In this document: one piece after another, positions 23,641-34,937 of the stretch
Position numbering within the stretch: the stretch's first letter is position 1
Layout: each line of letters starts with the position of its first letter
DNA from: Deinococcus hopiensis KR-140
Lineage (GTDB): Bacteria; Deinococcota; Deinococci; Deinococcales; Deinococcaceae
Direction: 5' to 3'
Assembly (NCBI RefSeq): GCF_900176165.1
Contig: NZ_FWWU01000009.1
Coordinates: 2,915,001 to 2,979,000 of the forward strand
DNA length: 64,000 nt
Made by a program: the position numbers and the translations under genes
Notes under the pieces: generated by a model
What the model saw: the letters and a program-made list of their open reading frames with translations, nothing else
What the model was told of the DNA's origin: nothing
The model's database searches: none

Positions 23641-25301
23641 AGCGCGTCCCGTCCGCCCTGGTCCTCACGGCGGCCCTGACCGCCAGCCTCGCCGGTGCGC
23701 AGGACCTCAGCGCCTACCGGGCCCTGTCAAGCAGCCTGGAAGCGGCTTCGCAGGCGCGCACAAAAAGTGCCGCGCAGGCGCTCACATCCCTCGATCGGGC
23801 GGAGAGCGCGTATACCAGACTCGCCCCCACCGTGCAGAACAAGCAGTTGCTGAGCGGCATGCGCGACGCGCTCGACGGGGCCCGGGCTGCCCTGGCGCGC
23901 ACGCCCGCCGAGTTGCAGGCGCAGGTGCTGCTGGCGCGCGGGCTGATGCGCAAGGCGCTGTACGACCAGACGCTGGCAGAACTCGCGCAGGCCCCGGCCA
24001 ACGGCCGCGCGCAGCTGGCGTTGCTGGGACAGGAGTTCGGCCTAAAGGGCGCGGCGGCGCAGGCGTTGAGCAGCGACGCGAAGGCCGGACGGCTGGAGCG
24101 TGTGGCCTGGCGACTGCAGAAGGCGGCGGCGCAGAAGGTGAGCGCGTCGCTGGGCAGCACCACTCCCAAACGCAGCGCGGCCTCCTACCTCAGCCTCGCG
24201 CAAGCCACGAGCTGGTTCACGGTGGTGCAAGACGCCAGCGGTGCGCCGCTGCGGGTGTCGCAGTTCACCAGTGCGCTGCGCCAGCTCGCCTCGGGCGATG
24301 TACCGGGGCTTACCGCGTCCCTCAAGACGCTGCGGCAGGGCGCGTCAGCGCTGCAGCGCACGCTGGCCTCGCCGCCCACTGCTGGCAAGCAGACGGGCGG
24401 CGGGCCACAGGTGCCGAACCCACGCCCCTCGGCACCCCAGGCGCAAACGCCCAAGCCGCAGCCCACGCCTTCCAGTGCCGCCCAGACCCCAACGGTGCAG
24501 ACCCGGACGTCGCCCGGGGGAGCTTCGGCTGGAGCGCCCGCGGGCGCAGGCGCCGACGAGGTTTCCGGGGCGGGCAGCGTAGCGGCGGCCTACGCTGCCC
24601 TGGGCCGTGCGCTGGCCGCCACCGGGCACGGAGACAACACGGCCGCCCGCACGGAGCTGGAACGGGCCAGCGCGGCGCTGCGGCGCCCTGCAGCCTCCCT
24701 CACGGCGGCTCCCGGCTATGACCGGCTCCTGCGGGACGTCACGGCGGCTGCAGGGCGCCGGGGCCTGCGGCCGAGCGACGTACAGGCCCTGATCTCGGGA
24801 CTCGGCCGGCTGGAGGCGGGCACGACGAGCACGGCCGACGCCCTCTCGGCGGGCGCGGCGCGTGGCTTCGGCGGCGGTGTGCGCGCCCTGCTGTTCTTCG
24901 CGCTGGCCCTGCTCGCGGCCCTGCCCCTGTACCTGCTCAACCTGGCCTTCGGGGGCCGCAACACCTACTGGCGCGCCATTTCAGCGGCGCTGGCGTTGCT
25001 GCTGCTCCCCACCTTCTTCGAGGGCCTGTTCGGGGGACTCGGCTGGCTGGGCGACCTGACCGGAGTGGGGGGCCTGCGCGCGCTAAGCAACTTCACGCTC
25101 TCGCAGGGGGCCTACGGCGTGCCCCTCGGCGCGCTGCTGACGGCGCTGGCCATCGGCCTGGCCACCTACGGCTTCCGGGGACTGTGCGTGCAGTTCGGCC
25201 TGCTGGGCGCAGGAACCCCGGCTGCGGCCCAGACCAGCATCCGCACCACCAAGACCAGCACCCGTCCGGGCACGAGCCGCGACTGGGACGAGGAAGTCTG
25301 A
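23637..25301 (+). CDS. secreted/membrane-anchored hypothetical protein with two C-terminal membrane segments
   Basis: A 554-residue protein starting at a GTG that overlaps the previous stop. The N-terminus is a signal peptide (KRVPSALVLTAALTASLAGA). Residues 20-250 are Ala-rich and helical, resembling tetratricopeptide-like arrays (AQVLLARGLMRKALYDQTLA) without a clear repeat. Residues 255-310 form a Pro/Thr/Ser-rich linker, then a second helical part, then membrane segments at about 425-445 (ALLFFALALLAALPLYLLN) and 455-475, and a further hydrophobic stretch near 505-525. The C-terminus is short and ends RDWDEEV. No known family recognised. Probably an envelope component linked to the cytosolic partners encoded on both sides. 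Confidence 0.75.
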   Translation: MKRVPSALVLTAALTASLAGAQDLSAYRALSSSLEAASQARTKSAAQALTSLDRAESAYTRLAPTVQNKQLLSGMRDALDGARAALARTPAELQAQVLLARGLMRKALYDQTLAELAQAPANGRAQLALLGQEFGLKGAAAQALSSDAKAGRLERVAWRLQKAAAQKVSASLGSTTPKRSAASYLSLAQATSWFTVVQDASGAPLRVSQFTSALRQLASGDVPGLTASLKTLRQGASALQRTLASPPTAGKQTGGGPQVPNPRPSAPQAQTPKPQPTPSSAAQTPTVQTRTSPGGASAGAPAGAGADEVSGAGSVAAAYAALGRALAATGHGDNTAARTELERASAALRRPAASLTAAPGYDRLLRDVTAAAGRRGLRPSDVQALISGLGRLEAGTTSTADALSAGAARGFGGGVRALLFFALALLAALPLYLLNLAFGGRNTYWRAISAALALLLLPTFFEGLFGGLGWLGDLTGVGGLRALSNFTLSQGAYGVPLGALLTALAIGLATYGFRGLCVQFGLLGAGTPAAAQTSIRTTKTSTRPGTSRDWDEEV

Positions 25302-25354
25302 TGAGCAACTCCACTGAGCGTTTCACCGTTTTGACTGCCCGGAGCCGGGGATGA
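25301..25354 (+). CDS. 17-residue micro-ORF bridging two operon genes
   Basis: ATG at 25301 overlaps the previous gene's TGA (TGATG), the frame runs 17 codons (MSNSTERFTVLTARSRG) and its TGA overlaps the ATG of the next gene (ATGA at 25351). It thus links two large genes by two stop-start overlaps without a separate Shine-Dalgarno of note. It may be a translational-coupling relay rather than a functional peptide. Confidence 0.5.
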   Translation: MSNSTERFTVLTARSRG

Positions 25355-27357
25355 CCTCAGGCCCCGGAACTTCCGAACCGCTGCACCGCCTGCCGGTACG
25401 GCTGCTGGGCGATATGATCTCGCCGCGCGCGTTGGAGCGCATCCTGCAAGACGGCGCGGGTGCGCGCGGCGTCACCCTGGACACCCTGGACGCCCGGGCG
25501 CTTGAAGACATCCTGAAAAAGGAAGTCTTCAAGCGGCTGCAGCTGAGCGTGCCCGCTGCGCTGGCCAAGCGCCGCGTCTCGGACGTGATTTCCGAGCTGT
25601 TGACCGCCGCGCCCGCCGCACCTACCCCCAACGCGGGCGGTCAGCAACTCGCCCTGCTGGAAGAGGGGGCCCGGCGCTTTACCCTGTATTTTGACTGGCC
25701 CGAAACCCAGCGCCTGCGCGGCGTGCTCGGCGTGGCCCGGCAGCAGGACCAGGCCGGACAGGACATCGCCCCACTGATCCGCGAGGGGCAGGACCTGATC
25801 GCGCTGATGGAGCGCCGGCTTCAAGAAGGGCTGGTTATCCAGTCGCAAGACCTGGCCGAATTGCAGGCCGCCTTCCGGCGGGTGCAGGGCATGGGCGGCA
25901 AGGACGTGCGGCGCCTGGAGACCCTGATCTCTCAGATCGAGGACGCCCAGAAGCAGGGCATGCTGCTGCCCGCCGAGGTGGACCGCGCCCGCACCATCAC
26001 CTTCAACCTGCGCCGCACGCTGGAGTCGTCGGTGGTGCAGCCCCTGACCCCCGGCGGCGAGGCCCCGGTCCTGGACCCCGACGCCCAGGCACGCGTGCTG
26101 GCGCTGGAACAGGAACATGCCGCGCGGCAACTCGCCGACGTGGGCCGCGAATTCGAGCCGCTGCTGCGCGCCCGGCCGGACCTGGACGCCCAATATCAGG
26201 CCTTGAAAGGCCAGCAGGCCGCGGGAACCCTCAAGGCTGAGGCCGTGGCAGGCTGGCGTAAGGACCTGGAACAGATTCGCACGGGGCTGGTGCAGGCGCA
26301 GCAGGGCGAACTCAATGCCCTGGAAGCGCGCCTGGCCGCACTGGGAGGCAGTCCGGCCGCTGCCGACGCCCGTGTGGAACTGGACGTCGCCCGCCTGACC
26401 CTGACGGGCGGCGGCCTCGCCACCGACGAGCTGCGCGACCTGACGAACACCCTCGCCGCGCTGGAGGCCGGACCGGCCCAGGCCGCGCGGCTGCTGGAGC
26501 GCCAGCGCGAACTGACCGAGGTGGAGCGCGCCGCCCGCGACGTGCCCGGCGCGGCGGCGGACCTCGCGCCCCAGCTTGCTGCGGCCCGCGAGGCCCTGCT
26601 GCGCGGGGACGACGTGAATGTGGACGCCCTGTGGGCCGTACTCGAACGCCGCATGGGCGAAGCGGCGCAACAGCGCGAGGACTTCGACGCCCGCGCCGAT
26701 CACGTCATCAGTGAGTACGACACCGTGCGCCACCTGGCCGGCGAAACGATCCGCTCGCTGGGGCGACTTGCCGACGCGCTGCGCGCCCAGCGCCGTCTGG
26801 GGCCGATGTCCGTCGAGGCCCGCGAGCGCTACGCCCACACCCTGACCGACGCTGAGGGCCTGCTGGCCGAGGCGAGGGCCGAGTATCAGGCCGCCCAGGA
26901 GGTCACGGCCAGCTTCGGCGAGGACGCCCTGAGCGGCCTGCTGGACGTCTTCGACTTTGGGGGCGACGCGGGTGGGGCCGGTGGAGGCCTGTTCGGGGAC
27001 CTGGGTGGCCCTGAGACGGCCCCCGCCGCTCCATCTGCCCCCGCGTCGCCCAGCGCCGACGTCCCCACCTTCTCCGGCACTGCTCCGGCCCTCACCCTGC
27101 CCGACGACACCTGGCTGACCCGGGGAGGCCGCATCACGGCGGGCAGCGCCACGAACATGGCCGCGCAGGAGGTGGCGGGCCTGCTTGACCTCGCCCTGAA
27201 CATGGGCGTGCGGACCGTGCGGCTCGAAGACGAACGCGGGGCCTGGGCCGCCCGGCAAGACGGCCTGGGCGCGTGGCGGCTGGCCCATGGCCCCAACCTC
27301 CAGACCATCGAAGACCGGCTGGGCGGCTGGCTGACGACAGGGGAATTCGGGGGATAG
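25351..27357 (+). CDS. long helical/coiled-coil cytosolic protein
   Basis: A 668-residue protein without signal peptide or membrane segments. The first 90 residues form a helical unit (MISPRALERILQDGAGARGV, LEDILKKEVFKRLQLSVPAA). Residues 100-530 are almost wholly helical and rich in Glu, Arg, Gln, Ala and Leu (LIALMERRLQEGLVIQSQDL, LEQIRTGLVQAQQGELNALE), consistent with extended coiled coil. A Gly/Ala/Pro linker (about 540-580) leads to a C-terminal domain of about 80 residues (EVAGLLDLALNMGVRTVRLE). I recognise no family. Translational coupling to the Roadblock and membrane proteins suggests one complex. Confidence 0.75.
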   Translation: MTSGPGTSEPLHRLPVRLLGDMISPRALERILQDGAGARGVTLDTLDARALEDILKKEVFKRLQLSVPAALAKRRVSDVISELLTAAPAAPTPNAGGQQLALLEEGARRFTLYFDWPETQRLRGVLGVARQQDQAGQDIAPLIREGQDLIALMERRLQEGLVIQSQDLAELQAAFRRVQGMGGKDVRRLETLISQIEDAQKQGMLLPAEVDRARTITFNLRRTLESSVVQPLTPGGEAPVLDPDAQARVLALEQEHAARQLADVGREFEPLLRARPDLDAQYQALKGQQAAGTLKAEAVAGWRKDLEQIRTGLVQAQQGELNALEARLAALGGSPAAADARVELDVARLTLTGGGLATDELRDLTNTLAALEAGPAQAARLLERQRELTEVERAARDVPGAAADLAPQLAAAREALLRGDDVNVDALWAVLERRMGEAAQQREDFDARADHVISEYDTVRHLAGETIRSLGRLADALRAQRRLGPMSVEARERYAHTLTDAEGLLAEARAEYQAAQEVTASFGEDALSGLLDVFDFGGDAGGAGGGLFGDLGGPETAPAAPSAPASPSADVPTFSGTAPALTLPDDTWLTRGGRITAGSATNMAAQEVAGLLDLALNMGVRTVRLEDERGAWAARQDGLGAWRLAHGPNLQTIEDRLGGWLTTGEFGG

Positions 27358-27366
27358 GCTGCGGGG

Positions 27367-27813
27367 ATGAGCGCCGCCTTCCCCCTCCTGCTCCACCAGT
27401 CCCGCCTGCTGCACGGTCCCGAAGAGCAGCGCGCGCTGGGCGCCGCCCTGACTGAGGTGCTGCCGCCCGGCGCGGTGCTGTTTCTGGAAGGCGAACTCGG
27501 CGCGGGCAAGACCACGCTGACGGGCGGACTGGTGGAGGCCCTGGGCTTCGCAGAACCCGTCACCAGCCCCACCTACGCCCTGATGCACCCCTACCCCACG
27601 CCAGCGGGACGCGTGCTGCACGTGGACGCCTACCGTGTGCGCGACGCGGGGGAGCTGTACGAGATGGACCTCGAAGACCTGATCGTGCAGAGCCGGCTGA
27701 CCGTCATCGAGTGGGGCGAGGGGCTGTACGCGGATTACCCGGACGCGCCCATCCTGTGGCTGGAGCACGTGCCGGGCGAGCCGGACGTGCGGCGGGCAAC
27801 GCGGGTACGCTGA
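27367..27813 (+). CDS. tsaE: tRNA threonylcarbamoyladenosine biosynthesis ATPase
   Basis: P-loop ATPase that works with TsaB and TsaD in making t6A at position 37 of ANN-decoding tRNAs. The Walker A motif is GELGAGKTTL at residues 42-51; TSPTYALMHPY and HVDAYRVRDAGELYEMDLED and VIEWGEGL are the diagnostic TsaE segments. Length 148 residues is normal. It lies only 9 nt after the coiled-coil gene but has its own TAGGCT box exactly 6 nt before the ATG, so it may be transcribed separately. Confidence 0.95.
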   Translation: MSAAFPLLLHQSRLLHGPEEQRALGAALTEVLPPGAVLFLEGELGAGKTTLTGGLVEALGFAEPVTSPTYALMHPYPTPAGRVLHVDAYRVRDAGELYEMDLEDLIVQSRLTVIEWGEGLYADYPDAPILWLEHVPGEPDVRRATRVR

Positions 27814-27865
27814 CCGACTTTAAATGTCCTCCCGTCCCCCTGGCGGGGCGCGTCAGAATGCACCC

Positions 27866-29053
27866 ATGAAGACGCTGGTGGTGAATTGCGGATCGAGCAG
27901 CATGAAGTTCGCGCTGTTGGACCCGGCCTCAGGTGCTGTGGCCCTCTCTGGACTGGCCGAGCGGCTGGGCGGGGCGGGGGCCTCGGTACGGGTGGACCGG
28001 GAGGACGGGCGCGTCACCGTGCCCCTGCCAAACGGCAGTTATCCGGAAGCGTTTGGCGTGCTGCTCGCGGAACTCGACCGCCTGAACGCCCGCGCCGAGG
28101 TGCAGGCTGTCGGGCACCGCGTCGTCCACGGCGGGGAGCAATTCAGCGCCGCGTCCCTCCTGAGCCCTGAGGTGCTGAAAGCCATTCAGGCGTGCGTGCC
28201 CCTCGCCCCGCTGCACAATCCGGCGAACCTGGAGGGAATCGCGGCGGCGCAGGCGGCCTTCTGTGACGTGCCTCACGTCGCCGTGTTCGACACCGCCTTC
28301 CACCAGACCATGCCGGAGGTGGCCTACCGCTACGCCGTGCCCGAGGCGTGGTACAGGGAGCACGGCGTGCGGCGCTACGGCTTTCACGGCACCAGCCACG
28401 CGTACGTCGCGGGTGAGGCGGCGCGGGTGCTGGGCCAACCACTGGAGGAACTGAACCTCGTCACCGCCCACTTGGGCAATGGGTGCAGCGTGGCCGCGAT
28501 AGCGGGAGGCCGCAGCGTGGACACCAGCATGGGTCTGACCCCGCTGGAGGGCCTCGTCATGGGAACCCGCAGCGGCGACGTGGACCCCGGCCTGCACGAC
28601 TACCTCGCGCGGGAAGCGGGCCTGAGCCTCACCGAATTGACGGCGGCGCTGAACAGGGAAAGCGGGTTGAAAGGGCTGTCGGGCCTGACCAACGACATGC
28701 GCGAGTTGGAGGAAGCCGCCGGGCAGGGTCACGCGGGCGCACGCCTCGCGGTGCAGGTCTTTGTCTACCGTCTCGCCAAGCTGATCGCCGGTATGGCCGT
28801 GGCGCTGGGGCGGCTGGACGGCCTCGTCTTTACCGGCGGCATCGGTGAGAACAGCGCCGCCGTCCGTTCGGCCACCCTCGCGCGGCTGGCGGTGCTGGGC
28901 TTCACGGTAGACGATGGGGCGAACGCAGCGGCGGTGCGCGGGCAGAGCGGCGTGATCTCCGCATCTGGCAGCGTGTCCACACTCGTGGTGAACACGAACG
29001 AGGAATGGATGATCGCGCGGGAGACGGCGGAGCTCGTCGCGCGTGGCCTGTAG
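27866..29053 (+). CDS. ackA: acetate kinase
   Basis: Interconverts acetate and acetyl phosphate with ATP. The 395-residue protein starts MKTLVVNCGSSSMKFALL, the conserved first motif, which fixes the start over an upstream ATG. Others are GHRVVHGGEQFS, HNPANLEGI, FDTAFHQTMP, RRYGFHGTSHAYVA (substrate-binding HGTSH), AHLGNGCS, SMGLTPLEGLVMGTRSGDVD and FTGGIGENSAAVR. CAGAAT lies 6 nt before the ATG. With pta it forms the phosphotransacetylase-acetate kinase pathway for acetate activation or overflow. Confidence 0.98.
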   Translation: MKTLVVNCGSSSMKFALLDPASGAVALSGLAERLGGAGASVRVDREDGRVTVPLPNGSYPEAFGVLLAELDRLNARAEVQAVGHRVVHGGEQFSAASLLSPEVLKAIQACVPLAPLHNPANLEGIAAAQAAFCDVPHVAVFDTAFHQTMPEVAYRYAVPEAWYREHGVRRYGFHGTSHAYVAGEAARVLGQPLEELNLVTAHLGNGCSVAAIAGGRSVDTSMGLTPLEGLVMGTRSGDVDPGLHDYLAREAGLSLTELTAALNRESGLKGLSGLTNDMRELEEAAGQGHAGARLAVQVFVYRLAKLIAGMAVALGRLDGLVFTGGIGENSAAVRSATLARLAVLGFTVDDGANAAAVRGQSGVISASGSVSTLVVNTNEEWMIARETAELVARGL

Positions 29054-29122
29054 CGTGACAGGGAAAGAAGCTGGGCCCACTGCACGGCGCTCCACCGGCC
29101 ACAATCCTCTGAAGGAGAACCC

Positions 29123-31237
<2,115 letters not shown>

Positions 31238-31244
31238 ACGGAAG

Positions 31245-31316
31245 TGTTGGGTAGCCCAGCGGAAGAGCGTCCGGGCCCGGACCGGGAGGTCGGCGGTTTG
31301 ACTCCGCCCCGGACGT
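31245..31316 (+). tRNA. degenerate tRNA-Arg(CCG)-like sequence, probably a pseudo-tRNA
   Basis: The 72-nt segment folds as a cloverleaf: TA after a 7-bp acceptor arm with one G-G mismatch and two G-U pairs, a D arm (GCCC AGCGGA AGAGC) with one mismatch, a perfect anticodon stem TCCGG/CCGGG with loop GCCCGGA placing CCG at 34-36, variable loop AGGTC and a perfect T stem GGCGG/CCGCC with loop TTTGACT. It differs from functional tRNAs in lacking U33 and C56, and has no CCA. It begins 8 nt after the pta stop. Anticodon CCG would read arginine. Decay lesions make function unlikely. Confidence 0.55.
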
Positions 31317-31682
31317 GCGGGACGGCCGAGCGTCCAAAACCCGGTGGCCGTCCCTCTTCTGTGGCCTAGGCTTCTGGAATCTGGACGCGGCGGGCCCTGT
31401 GTCCTGAGAGCGTCCGGCCGCTCAGTGGAAGGGCCACACTGCTCCAAGGTGCCGGATCAGCGGTTCGGTTCTGCCCTGGACAGCGAGGAGTTGCCCGCCA
31501 CCCATACCGGCTGGGAAACGTCCCGGCGCGTGCGGCACGCTGCTCTGCGCAATCCCTCGCTGACTGGCAAACGCCCCGAGTTCTGCACCCTGGTGGCCGG
31601 TGGCCGAGGTTAACCGGCAGGGGCGCAAGCACGCCCGGCAGCGGGACACGGCGAGGCCACCCGAACCGGGAGCGCGGGACCC
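31317..31682. other. intergenic/decayed DNA after the tRNA relic
   Basis: About 365 bp with no recognisable gene. It may include the unrecognisable 5' part of the adjacent SDR pseudogene. Confidence 0.5.
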
Positions 31683-32745
31683 CTGCTCCGCTGCGACATG
31701 TGCAAGCGGCGGTACGACGCCCCCACGCGGCGCGCCGTGCACTGTGCCGGGTGGGCGGTGCGCTGAATGCCCGTAAGCGCGGGGCCCGGGCTGACCTGCC
31801 GGGGCGGGTGACCGTGCGGACCGGCGGACGGCTCAAAATCGGCCACGCCACCCCGCTGAACCTGCCACTCGGCGGCGCCCGGGTGATCGTTACCACCCGG
31901 TTTCCAAGCGGCGCCGCGCAGCGGTACAGGGCCGAACCGGCGGTACAGGGCCGAACCGGCGGTACAGGGCCGAACCGGACGCCGGAGAGTGGCAGGGCCG
32001 CCTGCCCCTGTATGGCCTGGACCTGCGTGAACTGCGGGCGGCGCAGGCCTTCACGGACCATCTGCACGCCCCCGAGCCGTACCTCGACATCCTGATCAAC
32101 AACGCGGCGCAGACCACCGCCCGGCCCGAGTTCTACGCCCACCTGCAGCACGGTAAGCGGCTGACCCTTCCCGGCGCTGCGCCCGGTCATCCCCGGAGCG
32201 AACACCCCGCCCCCTGCATCTGTTGCGCGAAGGGAGAGCGGCCCCGAATCCCCTCTTTCCTGCGGGGCAGCGCGGCGAACACGGCCAGCAACTGGGCCTG
32301 CGCCTGGACAACAGCTGGACAGCCCGGCTGGAGGACGTGGACGTGCGTGAACTGCTTGAGGGGCAGCCCGTGAATACCACGGCGCCCTTCTTGCTGTGCC
32401 TGCTTCGCCGCACCGGGAGCGCTTTACCGTCAACGTGAGCGCCGTGGAGGGGCAGTTCGCCCGGCCGGAGAAGCGCGGACACCACCCACACGCCAACATG
32501 GCGAAGGCCGCCCTGGACATGCGGATCCTGGGCTGGTCCGCGAGGGCATTTCCATGACCAGCGTGGACACCGGGTGGGCGTCGGTACAGCAGCCGCACCC
32601 CGGCGGCGAGCACCTCCATGTGCAGGGCTATCAGCTCCCTCCCGATATGACCGACGCGGCTGCCCGGGTCTATGATCCCATCGTCCGGGGCCTGGCAGGC
32701 GACGCACCCTTCGGCGTGAAGAATTACGCGCCCCAACCGTGGTGA
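31683..32745 (+). pseudogene. shredded SDR-family oxidoreductase with N-terminal zinc ribbon
   Basis: Pieces of one protein are found in order over several frames: half of a zinc ribbon (RCDMCKRRYD), then KRGARADLPGRVTVRTGG and RLKIGHATPLNLPLGGARVI (the nucleotide-binding strand), YLDILINNAAQTTARP (the NNA motif of SDRs), DSWTARLEDVDVRELLEGQP-type text with NTTAPFLLC, NVSAVEGQFA (catalytic Ser region), HPHANMAKAALDMR (the YxxxK region, with the Tyr apparently replaced), and SMTSVDTGWASVQQP near the C-terminus ending VKNYAPQPW. At least five indels and a triplicated 19-bp segment interrupt it. Long decayed; intact relatives in Deinococcus carry the same zinc-ribbon plus SDR arrangement, to my knowledge. 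Confidence 0.75.
31922..31978. repeat. three tandem copies of a 19-bp unit
   Basis: CGGTACAGGGCCGAACCGG repeated three times head to tail without mismatch inside the SDR pseudogene. Two extra units of 19 bp add a frameshift. Confidence 0.95.
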
Positions 32746-32752
32746 TTTCCAC

Positions 32753-34132
<1,380 letters not shown>

Positions 34133-34139
34133 GGACCCC

Positions 34140-34145
34140 AGGATA
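34140..34145 (-). promoter_or_regulatory. leaderless-type -10 box of cfa
   Basis: TATCCT on the minus strand, 7 nt upstream of the ATG at 34132. Confidence 0.55.
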
Positions 34146-34200
34146 AGGCGGGGCGGCAAACGGGGACCGCTCCCTTCAGTTCTGGTGATCGGGAAACCCT

Positions 34201-34807
34201 TCAGGCGGATTTGCTCCCCGAGGCGCGCAGCAGGGAGAAGGTCCGCTCCTGCGCCGCATCCGTTGCCCATCCCCCGAACGCCTCCACCGCCGCCTGCCGC
34301 TCCCCCTCAGAGGCCAGCACCCACCACCTGCAGGCCACAGGTAAGGCCCAACTCGCCCCACAGGCGGGCGCGGCGGGCAAAATCGGCGTCTCCACCCCCC
34401 GTCACCTCGTGCTGGGCTACGACATTGATCCCGGTCAGGCCCACGTCCCCCAGTCACCCGGCGAGATGATCGGCCACCCCGTTGTTCACGCCCGCGTCCG
34501 CCCGCCAGACCAGGGAGCGCTCCCGGAAGTGCGGCATCTCGGGTGGGGGGTTGGGGTGAGTTGGACCCTGAGGTGGTTGTGGCCCAACGGGAAGAGCCGC
34601 CCGCCCGGCTTTGGGGCCGCCACGACGCCGAACGCTGCGGTCTCGTCAAGGGCGGCGTACACGTCCCCCTGCCCAAAGGACAGCTTGAGCAGCCTCGCGC
34701 GGGTCCGGTGGGCCCCGCCGAGCAGTGCAACGTTTGTGTCCACGCCCTTCACCCCGGCGAAGGGGGCCGCTTCGGCGATTCCGGCGGAGGGCGCGCGGCT
34801 CCCCGAG
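34201..34807 (-). pseudogene. decayed gene of unknown function, truncated by a repeat copy
   Basis: The minus strand reads YLLSGSRAPSAGIAEAAPFA, TNVALLGGAHRTRARLLKLS, FGQGDVYAALDETAAFGVVA and LFPLGHNHLRVQLTP in one frame, then FRERSLVWRADAGVNNGVAD, an in-frame stop, LGDVGLTGINVVAQHEVTGG and ARLWGELGLTCGLQVV in another, then SEGERQAAVEAFGGWATDAA up to SGSKSA and a stop. This looks like one protein broken by at least two shifts. The upstream end stops abruptly at repeat copy B (34808). Family not recognised. Confidence 0.5.
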
Positions 34808-34928
34808 AGCAGATATCAACGCGCGGACTTCTTTTTAACCGAGACCGGCGAGCGAAATGCGCGTGGGGGAGAATGGGGGGCGCCGTGAGGGCTGCCCTTC
34901 CACGCGCGGCGCCATTCGGACAACTGCT
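34808..34928 (+). repeat. dispersed palindromic repeat, copy B
   Basis: Arms AGCAGATATC (34808-34817) and GACAACTGCT (34919-34928) pair imperfectly. The core shows GCGGACTTCTTTTTAACCGA, GCGAAATGCGCGTGGGGGAG and the inner hairpin beginning GGCGCCGTGAGGG. It separates the decayed gene on its left from the dioxygenase stop 10 nt to its right. Confidence 0.85.
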
Positions 34929-34937
34929 TTATAACCC

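Noticed and set aside
25357..27768. 803-codon minus-strand frame opposite the coiled-coil gene
   Set aside because: It crosses tsaE and the coiled-coil gene in antisense, has no motif, and its His/Gln/Gly/Arg-rich composition is that of a shadow frame.
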